A program made the translations under genes and the position numbers. Positions 20,125 to 27,146 of a stretch of DNA of 64,000 nucleotides are shown one piece after another (the first letter of the stretch is position 1; each line of letters begins with the position of its first letter). Under the pieces are notes generated by a model. It worked only from the letters and a program-made list of their open reading frames with translations. It was not told the origin of the DNA and made no database searches. The stretch covers positions 1 through 64,000 of the forward strand of contig CALXSE010000007.1 of assembly GCA_944391085.1 (NCBI GenBank). The letters are read 5' to 3'. This DNA is from an uncultured Kiritimatiellota bacterium (lineage in GTDB: Bacteria; Verrucomicrobiota; Kiritimatiellia; RFP12; DVOR01).

Positions 20125-22379
20125 CAGAGCCTCGCGAAGGGATTGTTGCGGAAATCGCCCTGCGCCCTGGGGCGGCCGCCGGGGATGCCGCCGCGCGGGG
20201 CGCGGTGGGGGCGTTCGCCGGGTGCGCCTTTCTTGGGGGGGCGCGCGGAGAGGGAGATGCGGTGGCGTGCGAGGTCGACGTTCAGCACGCGCACGATGAG
20301 CTTGTCGCCGGCCTTGACGAGTTTGTGCGGGTCGCGCACGTAGTGGCTGGCGAGTTCGGAGAGGTGGATGAGGCCGTCCTGGTGCACGCCGATATCGACG
20401 AAGGCGCCGAAGGCGGTGACGTTGGTGACGATGCCCTCGAGCACCATGCCGGGCTTGACGTCCTCGATGGCGGTGACGTCCTCGCGGAAGGCGGGCGGCT
20501 CGAAGGTGTCGCGTGGGTCGCGGCCGGGTTTGCGCAGCTCGTCGAGGATGTCGCGCAGGGTCAGGAAGCCGACGGTCTCGCTCTCGTAGTCCTTGAGGCG
20601 GATTTTGGCGATGGCGGCCTCGTTGCCGACGAGGTCCTCGAGGGAGAGCCCGGCGTCTTGGGCCATGCGGCGGACGAGGGCGTAGCGTTCGGGGTGGACG
20701 GCGGAGCGGTCGAGCGGGTTTTTGCTTTCGCGGATGCGGAGGAAGCCGGCGCATTGCTCGAAGGTCTTGGCGCCGAGGCCGGGCACCTTGAGCAGTTCGC
20801 CGCGCTCGGCGAAGGCCCCGTGCTCGTTGCGGTAGTCCACGATGCGCTTGGCGAGGGCCGGGCCGATGCCGGAGACGCGGGTGAGGAGGGGGGCGCTGGC
20901 GGTGTTGAGCTCCACGCCCACGCGGTTCACGCAGCTGACGACCACTTCGTCGAGCTTGGTGCCGAGGAGGGCCTGGTTCACGTCGTGCTGGTATTGGCCC
21001 ACGCCGATGGAGGCGGGGTTGATCTTGACGAGCTCGGCGAGGGGGTCTTGCAGGCGCCGGCCGATGGAGATGGCCCCGCGCACGGTGAGGTCAAGGTCCG
21101 GGAACTCCTCGCGGGCGACGTCGCTGGCGGAGTAGACGGAGGCGCCGGCCTCGTTGACGGAGACGACGAGGATGTCCTCGTTGCCGCTTTGCTTGAGGAG
21201 CCGGCGCACGAAACGTTCGGTCTCGCGCCCGGCGGTGCCGTTGCCGACGGCGACGGCGTAGGGGCGGTGGCGGGCGATGAGTTTCATGAGGGCGACGGAG
21301 GCGGCGACGTCGCTTTGTTGGCCCTGGCCGGGGTAGATGGTGAGGTTTTCGAGGAACTTGCCGGTGGCGTCGAGGGCGACGCATTTGCAGCCGGTGCGGA
21401 TGCCGGGGTCGATGCCGATGACGGCGCGCTCCCCGAGCGGCGCCTGGAGGAGCAGGTGGCGGAGGTTCTCCGCGAAGATGTCCACGGCCTCGCGGTCGGC
21501 GCGTTGCTTCAGCTCCACGGCCACGTCCAGCTCGATGCTTGGGGCGAGCAGGCGGCGCAGGCCGTCCTGCGCGGCGGCGCGGAGCTCGTCCGCCCAGGGG
21601 CTGGCGTCGTGGAGGCGGAAGATCTCGAGGGCCTTGGCCAGGATGGGGTCGGCGTCGATGCGCAGGGAGACGTGGAGGATGCCTTCGGCCTCGCCGCGTT
21701 TGATGGCGAAGAAACGGTGCGAGGGGATGTTGGCGATGGATTCGTCGAAGTCGTAGTAAAGCTCGTACTTCGTGGGCTGGGCGGGCGGCGGGTCGACGAC
21801 CTCCGCGCGCATCATGCCATATTTTTCGAACCATTTGCGGGCGTAGCCGCGCACGTCCGGGTTCTCGGCGACGGTCTCGGCCACGATGTCCCGCGCGCCC
21901 TTGAGCGCGGCGGCCGTGTCGGCGAGTTCCTTCGCGGGGTCGACGAACCGCGCGGCGGCCTCTTCCGGGGCTTCGTCGCCCTGCTTCAGGATGAGGGCCG
22001 CGAGCGGCTCCAGCCCCCGTTCCCGCGCGACGCTGGCGCGGGTGCGGCGCTTGGGGCGGTAGGGCAGGTAGAGGTCTTCGAGCGCGGCGCGGGTCTTGCA
22101 GGCGAGCACGCGCGCTTTCAGCTCGTCGGTCAGCTTGTTCTGCTGGATGATGGAGGAGAGGATGGCCTCGCGGCGGGCCTCCAGCTCGCGCAGGTAGTTG
22201 AGGCGGTCCTGGATGTCGGCGATTTGGACTTCGTTGAGGTTCCCGTGGGCCTCCTTGCGGTAGCGCGCGATGAAGGGGATGGTGCAGCCTTCCTCCAAAA
22301 GCCGCGCCACCGCCGCCACTTGGCGCTGGGGGATGTTCAGCAGCTCGGAGACGTCCTGCAGGAAGCGTTCGAAGTCCAT
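20124..22379 (-). CDS. tex: Tex-family RNA-binding transcription accessory protein
   Basis: This 751-residue Tex protein shows the N-terminal Tex domain (VARLLEEGCTIPFIARYRKE), the YqgF/RNase H-like core (VIGIDPGIRTGCKCVALDA), a helix-hairpin-helix region (RVSGIGPALAKRIVDYRN, KVPGLGAKTFEQCAGFLRI) and a C-terminal S1 domain (GAFVDIGVHQDGLIHLSELA). Tex binds nucleic acids and influences transcription; the exact role varies between species. A GTAAAGGGGGCG ribosome binding site lies before the start, 10 bases after the parvulin gene. The last 35 residues are Arg/Gly/Pro-rich. Confidence 0.95.
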   Translation of the reverse strand: MDFERFLQDVSELLNIPQRQVAAVARLLEEGCTIPFIARYRKEAHGNLNEVQIADIQDRLNYLRELEARREAILSSIIQQNKLTDELKARVLACKTRAALEDLYLPYRPKRRTRASVARERGLEPLAALILKQGDEAPEEAAARFVDPAKELADTAAALKGARDIVAETVAENPDVRGYARKWFEKYGMMRAEVVDPPPAQPTKYELYYDFDESIANIPSHRFFAIKRGEAEGILHVSLRIDADPILAKALEIFRLHDASPWADELRAAAQDGLRRLLAPSIELDVAVELKQRADREAVDIFAENLRHLLLQAPLGERAVIGIDPGIRTGCKCVALDATGKFLENLTIYPGQGQQSDVAASVALMKLIARHRPYAVAVGNGTAGRETERFVRRLLKQSGNEDILVVSVNEAGASVYSASDVAREEFPDLDLTVRGAISIGRRLQDPLAELVKINPASIGVGQYQHDVNQALLGTKLDEVVVSCVNRVGVELNTASAPLLTRVSGIGPALAKRIVDYRNEHGAFAERGELLKVPGLGAKTFEQCAGFLRIRESKNPLDRSAVHPERYALVRRMAQDAGLSLEDLVGNEAAIAKIRLKDYESETVGFLTLRDILDELRKPGRDPRDTFEPPAFREDVTAIEDVKPGMVLEGIVTNVTAFGAFVDIGVHQDGLIHLSELASHYVRDPHKLVKAGDKLIVRVLNVDLARHRISLSARPPKKGAPGERPHRAPRGGIPGGRPRAQGDFRNNPFARL

Positions 22380-22389
22380 GCCGCCCCCT

Positions 22390-23289
22390 TTACGCCAACT
22401 TCACGTCGGCCTTCGCGCGCAATTCCGCCACGTGATCCGAGACGGCCTGGCCGCGCTTGGCGTGGAAGAGGAAGGCGGCGACTTTCTCGCGCAGCTCCTC
22501 GAGGGTGGGCGTGCGCCCCTTCTCCTCGCCCGTCTTCACGATGATGTGGTAACCGAACGGCGTCTCCAGGATGTCCGAGACGGTGTCGAGCGCCAGGCCG
22601 AAGGCCGCCTCTTCAAAGGGCTTGACCATCATGCCGCGGCCGAACCAGCCCAGCGAGCCGCCGTTCTGCTTGCCGCTGGGGCAGTCGCTGTGCAGCTTGG
22701 CCTCGTGGGCGAACGTGCTCTCCCCGCTGACGATGCGCCCGCGGATCGCCTCCAGCTTCGCCTTTGCGGCGGCCTTGTCCTCGGGCTTGTCGCTCTCGGG
22801 CTTGATGAGGATGTGCTGGGCCAGCACGCGGTCTTGCGTGGCGTACTCACCCTGGTGCGCCTCGTAATGGGCCTTGATCTCTTCCTCGGTCGGGTGGGGC
22901 ACGGCCGAGCAGACCTGCTCGATGAGCTTGTTGATCATCACGCCCTGGCGCAGTTCCCGCTTGAAGCGCTCCACCGTCATCCCCTGCGCCGCGATTGCCT
23001 TTTCCAGACGCTCGCGGTCGCCGCCGAACTGCTTGACGTACGTCTCGAACTGCGCGTCCAGATCGTCGCCCGAGACCGGGATGTCCAGCCGCTTCGCCTC
23101 GTCGATGAGCAGCTTCGTCCCAATCGCCTGCTCCAGGGCCTTGGCCTTCAAGTCGTCCAGCTGCAGCCGGATCTGCTCTTCCGGGACGCCTTGCTGCTGG
23201 TAAAAATGGATCAGCCGCTGCAACTCGAAATCCACCGCCTGCCGGGGGATGGGGTCGCCGTTCACCGTCGCCGCAATCTGCTCTGCCAT
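22390..23289 (-). CDS. Cytoplasmic parvulin-type peptidyl-prolyl isomerase
   Basis: This 299-residue protein has a SurA-like N-terminal helical domain (about 1-150) and one parvulin domain (about 155-270) with LAQHILIK, SGKQNGGSLGWFGRGMMVKPFE and TPFGYHIIVKTGE. Parvulins isomerise proline peptide bonds and act as chaperones. Unlike SurA and PrsA it has no signal peptide: it starts MAEQIAATVNGDPIPRQAV. It is therefore probably cytoplasmic, like NifM or trigger-factor-type chaperones. First gene of the operon with tex and dus, with promoter TGG-TATGAT at 23323-23331 and ribosome binding site AAGGA. Confidence 0.9.
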   Translation of the reverse strand: MAEQIAATVNGDPIPRQAVDFELQRLIHFYQQQGVPEEQIRLQLDDLKAKALEQAIGTKLLIDEAKRLDIPVSGDDLDAQFETYVKQFGGDRERLEKAIAAQGMTVERFKRELRQGVMINKLIEQVCSAVPHPTEEEIKAHYEAHQGEYATQDRVLAQHILIKPESDKPEDKAAAKAKLEAIRGRIVSGESTFAHEAKLHSDCPSGKQNGGSLGWFGRGMMVKPFEEAAFGLALDTVSDILETPFGYHIIVKTGEEKGRTPTLEELREKVAAFLFHAKRGQAVSDHVAELRAKADVKLA

Positions 23290-23322
23290 AATCGTCCTTG
23301 TTTGGGGATTGTAAACCTGTCC

Positions 23323-23331
23323 ATCATACCA
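23323..23331 (-). promoter_or_regulatory. Extended -10 promoter of the parvulin-tex-dus operon
   Basis: The minus strand reads TTTGG-TATGAT, giving a leader of about 27 bases that contains AAGGA. Confidence 0.5.
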
Positions 23332-23353
23332 AAAAGCGCCATCCCCGGCACGT

Positions 23354-23382
23354 TTGCGTCCTTCCCGCGGATGTGATACTTT
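23354..23382 (+). promoter_or_regulatory. Promoter of the structured leader RNA before the PEP-CTERM gene
   Basis: TTGCGT (23354-23359), a 17-base spacer and TACTTT (23377-23382). The region GGATGTGATA is shared with the tRNA-Ala promoter at 25863-25891, which has the same spacing. Confidence 0.5.
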
Positions 23383-23387
23383 ATTGG

Positions 23388-23619
23388 CACGCCATGGGAG
23401 AGCCGTGGCAATGGTTTGTGCAGACGCACAAGGACATCGCTCGAAACGTAGGAACTTTCGCCAATTTGTCCGAACTGCGCGCACGCGGCATCGCGTGCCC
23501 CTTTTGGTGTTTATTGGCGGGCTTCCTACGGCCTAGAGCGAGACATCGGAAGTGGGCACGTTTTTCGTCCCCGGGCTCCCTTCCGCTTTTGTCGGGACGA
23601 ACAAGGAGACCCCTCCCCA
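23388..23619 (+). ncRNA. Candidate riboswitch-like leader RNA, copy C (terminator type)
   Basis: The 232 bases between promoter and the PEP-CTERM start hold no convincing gene but fold like two other leaders in this window (58262-58074 minus, 61824-62007 plus). Elements: 5' hairpin 23391-23409 (7-bp stem, loop GAGAG); a copy-specific hairpin 23416-23431; P0 23432-23436 with 23467-23471; P1 23437-23442 with 23536-23541; hairpin P3 23442-23460 (CGAAA/TTTCG, 9-base loop CGTAGGAAC); loop-to-distal pairing P2 23447-23454 with 23523-23530 (8 bp); GGCC at 23530-23533; hairpin I 23481-23498; hairpin II 23494-23500 with 23554-23560 followed by five Ts, which looks like an intrinsic terminator. I and II share bases, so only one can form. 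Function is inferred. Confidence 0.7.
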
Positions 23620-24285
23620 ATGAAGAAGACACTCCTCACCGCGGCTTTCGCCGCCCTGGCCCTGGGCGCCGCCCAGGCCTTGAACATCGACTGGAGCGGC
23701 GCCACGACCGTGGACATCTCCGGTTCCGTGGGCAAAGGTTCGCATACGCTGAATCTTGCCGGCGAGACGAAATGGTCTGCCAAGATCACCCTCACGCTTG
23801 GCGGCGACTTTTCGTTTGCGCAGTATCCGAGCGGCGCCAACCAGCGTTATCCCGCCCTCTTCGGCCTTAACGGTTCCGGCTACCTGATGATGGACATGTC
23901 CAATGCTGACGCGCCCCAAAACGGCACTGTCACCGGTGGCATCGTCTCCGGAAGCGTGACGCAGGGCAGTTCGGTCAAGCTCGAGTCGGGCAAGTCGTAT
24001 ACGCTTACCCTTTCCTCTGACGGGGAGCTGCTTGCGCTTTACATCAATGACACGTTGATCGCCACCTCCACCACCATCCCGGAAGGTGACCTTGCGTTGA
24101 TCTGGGGCCAGCGGAACACCACTGGCAATGCGCCGCTCGTGAACGGGGACAACGCGGTTGGTTCGGACGTCACCTTCAGCGATCTGACGGTGAAGACCGG
24201 CGTGGCCGTGGTGCCCGAGCCGACGGCGCTGGCGCTGTTCGCGCTTGGCGTGGCCGGTGTGGCGCTTCGCCGCCGTGTGGCGTAA
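23620..24285 (+). CDS. PEP-CTERM sorting domain surface protein
   Basis: This 221-residue secreted protein has a signal peptide (MKKTLLTAAFAALALGAAQA) and a C-terminal PEP-CTERM signal: VVPEPTALALFALGVAGVAL followed by RRRVA. That signal is recognised by an exosortase/archaeosortase-type enzyme, which cleaves it and is usually linked to extracellular polysaccharide production. The middle (residues about 25-195) is Gly/Ser/Thr-rich and beta-strand-like, resembling a lectin or laminin-G sandwich (LLALYINDTLIATSTTIP), but no family is certain. AAGGAG precedes the start. The gene is controlled by the leader RNA at 23388-23619 and ends in a terminator at 24304-24338. Confidence 0.9.
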   Translation: MKKTLLTAAFAALALGAAQALNIDWSGATTVDISGSVGKGSHTLNLAGETKWSAKITLTLGGDFSFAQYPSGANQRYPALFGLNGSGYLMMDMSNADAPQNGTVTGGIVSGSVTQGSSVKLESGKSYTLTLSSDGELLALYINDTLIATSTTIPEGDLALIWGQRNTTGNAPLVNGDNAVGSDVTFSDLTVKTGVAVVPEPTALALFALGVAGVALRRRVA

Positions 24286-24303
24286 GGCAAGACGGCAGGC
24301 AAC

Positions 24304-24338
24304 AAAAAGGCCCCGGCCTTGCGGTCGGGGCCTTTTCT
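24304..24338. terminator. Bidirectional intrinsic terminator
   Basis: Stem AAGGCCCCG/CGGGGCCTT with TTTT on the plus side and TTTTT on the minus side. It serves the PEP-CTERM gene and the convergent pdxB. Confidence 0.88.
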
Positions 24339-24380
24339 CGTCTTGTCCGGCGGCCACATGGGCGGGGAATGCCGGGGCGC

Positions 24381-25568
24381 TCAGCAGATGCCGGGGCAGG
24401 GGGAGGGAGGGGCGGCGGCGTCCGGCAGACGGAAGCCCAGGGCGGCGACCTTGGCCAGAAGCCCGGGCGTGGCGTGGCGGAGCGCGACGGTGGTGGCGCA
24501 GAACTGCCGGCGATAGGGATAGGTGCGCCGTTGGGCGGCGAAGCGTCGGCGGCGGAGCGTCTCGGGCAAGTGCACGATGTCCTGGAAGTTGAGGTGGTCG
24601 GCCACGACCATCGAGAGCTTCTGCGTCAGGAACCAGAGCACCTCTTCGTCGTCTTTCCCCTGCGCGTCCATGGTGATTTTGGGGATGACGGGGGGCGGCA
24701 GGATGGGCTGCACGGCGGGCTGTTTGCCCAGATAGGCGCAGGCGGCGTGGTAGACGGCGATGGTGCCGTTGACCTTCCCTTCGTAGGAGTGCCCGGCCAG
24801 GTGGGGCGTCGCCAGGAAGGCCAGGTCGGCCAGCTCGGGCGAGAAGTCGGGCTCGCCTTCCCAGACGTCGATGATGGCGTCCGAGATGAGGCCCTCGCGC
24901 AGGGCGGCGATGAGCGCGGCGGTGTCGCAGACCGCGCCGCGCGCCATGTTGATGAGCACGGCGCCGTATTTCGCGCCGCGGAAGGCCTTGTCGTCGAGCA
25001 GGTGCCAGGTGGGGTGGGGGCCTTCGCGCGTGAGCGGCACGAAGGGGATGATGTAGTCGGCCTGCGCCAACACCGCCTCCTGCGGGAGGAAGCCGTGTGC
25101 CTCCACGTCGTGCGGGTTGTCCTTCCGCGGCGGGTCGCAGCAGAGCACGCGCATCCCCAACGCCTCGCACCGGCGGCGCATCATCCCGCCGATCCACCCC
25201 ACGCCGATGAGCGCCACCGTCGCGCCGTCCAGCCGGTGGTGGCGCGTGTGGGCGTATTCCAAAAGGGCCGCGATGCAGTAATCGGCCACGCTTTCGCCGT
25301 TCGCGCGCGGGGCGTGCACCCACCGGATGCCGGCCTCGGCCAGATAGTCCTCGTCCACGTGGTCGGTGCCCGTGACGGCCGTGCCGATGAAACGCACCGA
25401 GGAACCTTCCAGCAACGCCCGGTTCAGCGGCACGTCGCGCACCATCAGCATATCCGCATCGCGCACCTGCTCGGGCGTCAGGCGCGAGCCGTCGACCAAC
25501 GTTACCTGCCCCAACGTGTTGAACAGCGTCCGCCCCAAAGGCAGGTTCGTGTCACAAACAATTTTCAT
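24381..25568 (-). CDS. pdxB: 4-phosphoerythronate dehydrogenase
   Basis: This 395-residue D-isomer-specific 2-hydroxyacid dehydrogenase acts in pyridoxal phosphate synthesis. It starts MKIVCDTNLPLGRTLF and has the NAD-binding VALIGVGWIGGMMRRRCEAL, DPPRKDNPHDVEAHGFL, INMARGAVCDTAALIAAL, DVWEGEPDFSPELADLA and the PdxB-specific TPHLAGHSYEGKVNGT. This last stretch and the C-terminal extension of about 100 residues separate it from SerA. No other pdx gene is next to it. It is single and convergent with the PEP-CTERM gene, sharing its terminator. Confidence 0.9.
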   Translation of the reverse strand: MKIVCDTNLPLGRTLFNTLGQVTLVDGSRLTPEQVRDADMLMVRDVPLNRALLEGSSVRFIGTAVTGTDHVDEDYLAEAGIRWVHAPRANGESVADYCIAALLEYAHTRHHRLDGATVALIGVGWIGGMMRRRCEALGMRVLCCDPPRKDNPHDVEAHGFLPQEAVLAQADYIIPFVPLTREGPHPTWHLLDDKAFRGAKYGAVLINMARGAVCDTAALIAALREGLISDAIIDVWEGEPDFSPELADLAFLATPHLAGHSYEGKVNGTIAVYHAACAYLGKQPAVQPILPPPVIPKITMDAQGKDDEEVLWFLTQKLSMVVADHLNFQDIVHLPETLRRRRFAAQRRTYPYRRQFCATTVALRHATPGLLAKVAALGFRLPDAAAPPSPCPGIC

Positions 25569-25907
25569 CTTTCGTCTCCGCCAACATTACCTGTCTATTA
25601 GTCTATCTCATCTTACGCCCGCTTGCAAGTCTCCTTTTCCCCTGGGTGCCCGAGCCTTCGCGGTGAAGGCGCACCACGCCGTCTTTGCCTTCCCGCCACT
25701 TTTTCGTCAAGCCGTTTTGTTCCCAAAACGTCAGGCGTCGGGAGGGGGCTTTTCGGGATCGTCTTTCTGCGCTGATGTGCCGGCTCACGGACCCAGCGAC
25801 TTCACGTTGCCCTGCCGGATGGCCTCTCCGGGAAATGGCAGGGATGGAAAATCAAAAAAGACTTGCATTCAAGACCTGGATGTGATATCTTGATTGCACT
25901 TTCGTTT
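25569..25907. other. Intergenic region between pdxB and tRNA-Ala
   Basis: These 339 bases hold the upstream region of pdxB (minus) and the promoter of tRNA-Ala. A basic 61-codon frame at 25788-25603 (minus; SRHISAERRSRKAPSRR) has no recognised relatives and no good ribosome binding site, so I do not call it a gene. Nothing else is recognised. Confidence 0.5.
25863..25891 (+). promoter_or_regulatory. tRNA-Ala promoter
   Basis: TTGCAT (25863-25868), 17 bases, TATCTT (25886-25891), 16 bases before the tRNA. Confidence 0.65.
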
Positions 25908-25983
25908 GGGGCGGTAGCTCAGTTGGTAGAGCATCACGTTCGCAACGTGGGGGTCAGGGGTTCGAATCCCCTTCGCTCCACCA
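25908..25983 (+). tRNA. tRNA-Ala (anticodon CGC)
   Basis: The 76-base gene folds as a full cloverleaf: acceptor GGGGCGG with TCGCTCC, D arm GCTC/GAGC, anticodon stem TCACG/CGTGG with loop TTCGCAA (anticodon CGC, codon GCG), T arm AGGGG-TTCGAAT-CCCCT, discriminator A and encoded CCA. The G3-U70 wobble pair, the main identity mark for alanyl-tRNA synthetase, is present. Confidence 0.97.
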
Positions 25984-26009
25984 TCCTCCCAAGGATGTCC
26001 CCATCAATA

Positions 26010-26044
26010 GGCCGAGGCGCTTCGCTTCGGCCTTTTGGTTTTGT
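26010..26044 (+). terminator. Terminator after tRNA-Ala
   Basis: GGCCGA...TTCGGCC hairpin with a CGCTTCGC-rich apex, followed by TTTTGGTTTT. Confidence 0.65.
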
Positions 26045-26309
26045 GGGATCGCACCGGGAAAGGTCGCGGCGAAAACGTAAACTGGTCGTAAAAGGTTGCC
26101 ATGACGTCTCCTCCATGATGTTTCAATCATAGGATGTTTATGGAAAATAGACGCATGGAAATCATGGGGCCGAAAGCGTCCATTGCTCATCGTACCTCGA
26201 AGAACGACGAGCAGTATTCCCATAATATCCGTGATGAATCGGTTGCGGCAGATGAAGTCTCCTCGCTTAAGACGATGTTGGGGTACGTGCGCCCACGAGT
26301 GTAAGCGAA
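26045..26309. other. Intergenic DNA without recognised genes
   Basis: These 265 bases after the tRNA terminator have lower GC than their surroundings and contain no frame with recognisable protein similarity. They lead into an RHS fragment and are probably decayed coding DNA. Confidence 0.4.
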
Positions 26310-26393
26310 ATGGGAAACCAAACGCTCATCAACACCGAGCCCAGTGTGTGGTCGGCCATCTACAATGCCGAAAACCGCCCTGTCCGCCGGCAA
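26310..26393 (+). pseudogene. RHS/YD-repeat protein fragment (upstream remnant)
   Basis: A frame reading MGNQTLINTEPSVWSAIYNA and then ENRPV matches the typical RHS YD-repeat phrase of the form GNQTLI...W...YNAENRPV. Similarity stops at about 26393 and the rest of the frame is not RHS-like, so this is a broken piece of a large RHS protein. A second remnant in the same orientation lies at 28886-29260, on the other side of the glycosidase-like gene. Confidence 0.6.
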
Positions 26394-26705
26394 ATCGAAG
26401 TCCTCTTCCAAGGCATCAAAGGCACATTTCCCATTGCGACACCTGCATTCGTTTGTGTTGCGCGTTGCCTTTCTCGTCGCGGAGAAGAGACAATCAAGCC
26501 CCTTAAATCGATAGGGACGGCCAACGGGCAGACCTTCTCCATTTCCGCACCATCATCGCCAACCTCCGCCTCTTCCCCTCCCTCGACCGCCCGCGCCACA
26601 TTACAGGCTGACCCCGCAAAAAGAAACCTTCCGACTTCACCTTACCCCATCAACTTCGCCTTTCAACCTATCCCCCTAAACCGCTCCAAAATCCGGGACA
26701 AGGGT

Positions 26706-26747
26706 GAATCGTCCAGTATGCAACTACAAATACAGTGTGGACGATTC
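26706..26747. repeat. 10-bp perfect inverted repeat
   Basis: GAATCGTCCA (26706-26715) and TGGACGATTC (26738-26747) enclose 22 bases. No T-run follows, so it is not an obvious terminator. It might be an operator or a remnant of a mobile element end. Confidence 0.5.
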
Positions 26748-26807
26748 GATGCGAAACCGCAGTGAGCGTTCGGGAGGTTTGTGGTACCATGAAGCAAAGG
26801 AGTAGTC

Positions 26808-27122
26808 ATGGCTTGGGGATTTCCCTCGTATGAGACGCGGTTCGCTGGGGCGGTGGCGCCTGGGGTGGGGCCTATTTCTCAGTGTGGCCACGATTCGGAA
26901 GCCGGGCCACGAGAAAGTCGCGGGAGCCTTGACAGACTCGCTTGGCTCTTCTTGGCACACGCCCACTTCCGCCTTTTGGCGGTACGTCTGTGCCAGCGGG
27001 CAGCGGTCGAAAGCGAGGTCTACGTCACCTTTGCCTCTTCCCGGCCACCTGCGCATACGTCCACTCCCGAAGCCAATCCAGCGAACCTTACGTGGAACCG
27101 CAAGCGATTCCGCACGCTCTGA
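26808..27122 (+). CDS. Hypothetical short frame, possibly a decayed gene start
   Basis: A 104-codon frame starts at an ATG with a good ribosome binding site (AAAGGAG, six bases upstream) but has no recognised similarity. In the next frame an ATG at 26830 reads MRRGSLGRWRLGWGLFLSVA, which looks like a signal peptide. Together these suggest the beginning of an exported-protein gene damaged by frameshift. It lies in the decayed zone between the RHS remnant and the glycosidase-like gene, ending 24 bases before the latter. Confidence 0.25.
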   Translation: MAWGFPSYETRFAGAVAPGVGPISQCGHDSEAGPRESRGSLDRLAWLFLAHAHFRLLAVRLCQRAAVESEVYVTFASSRPPAHTSTPEANPANLTWNRKRFRTL

Positions 27123-27146
27123 CCGTCTCACACCAGGAGCTCCCCG

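Noticed and set aside
23394-23536. A short frame MGEPWQWFVQTHKDIARNVG before the PEP-CTERM gene
   Set aside because: The same bases form the conserved hairpins of the leader RNA, the frame has no ribosome binding site, and no protein similarity is recognised.
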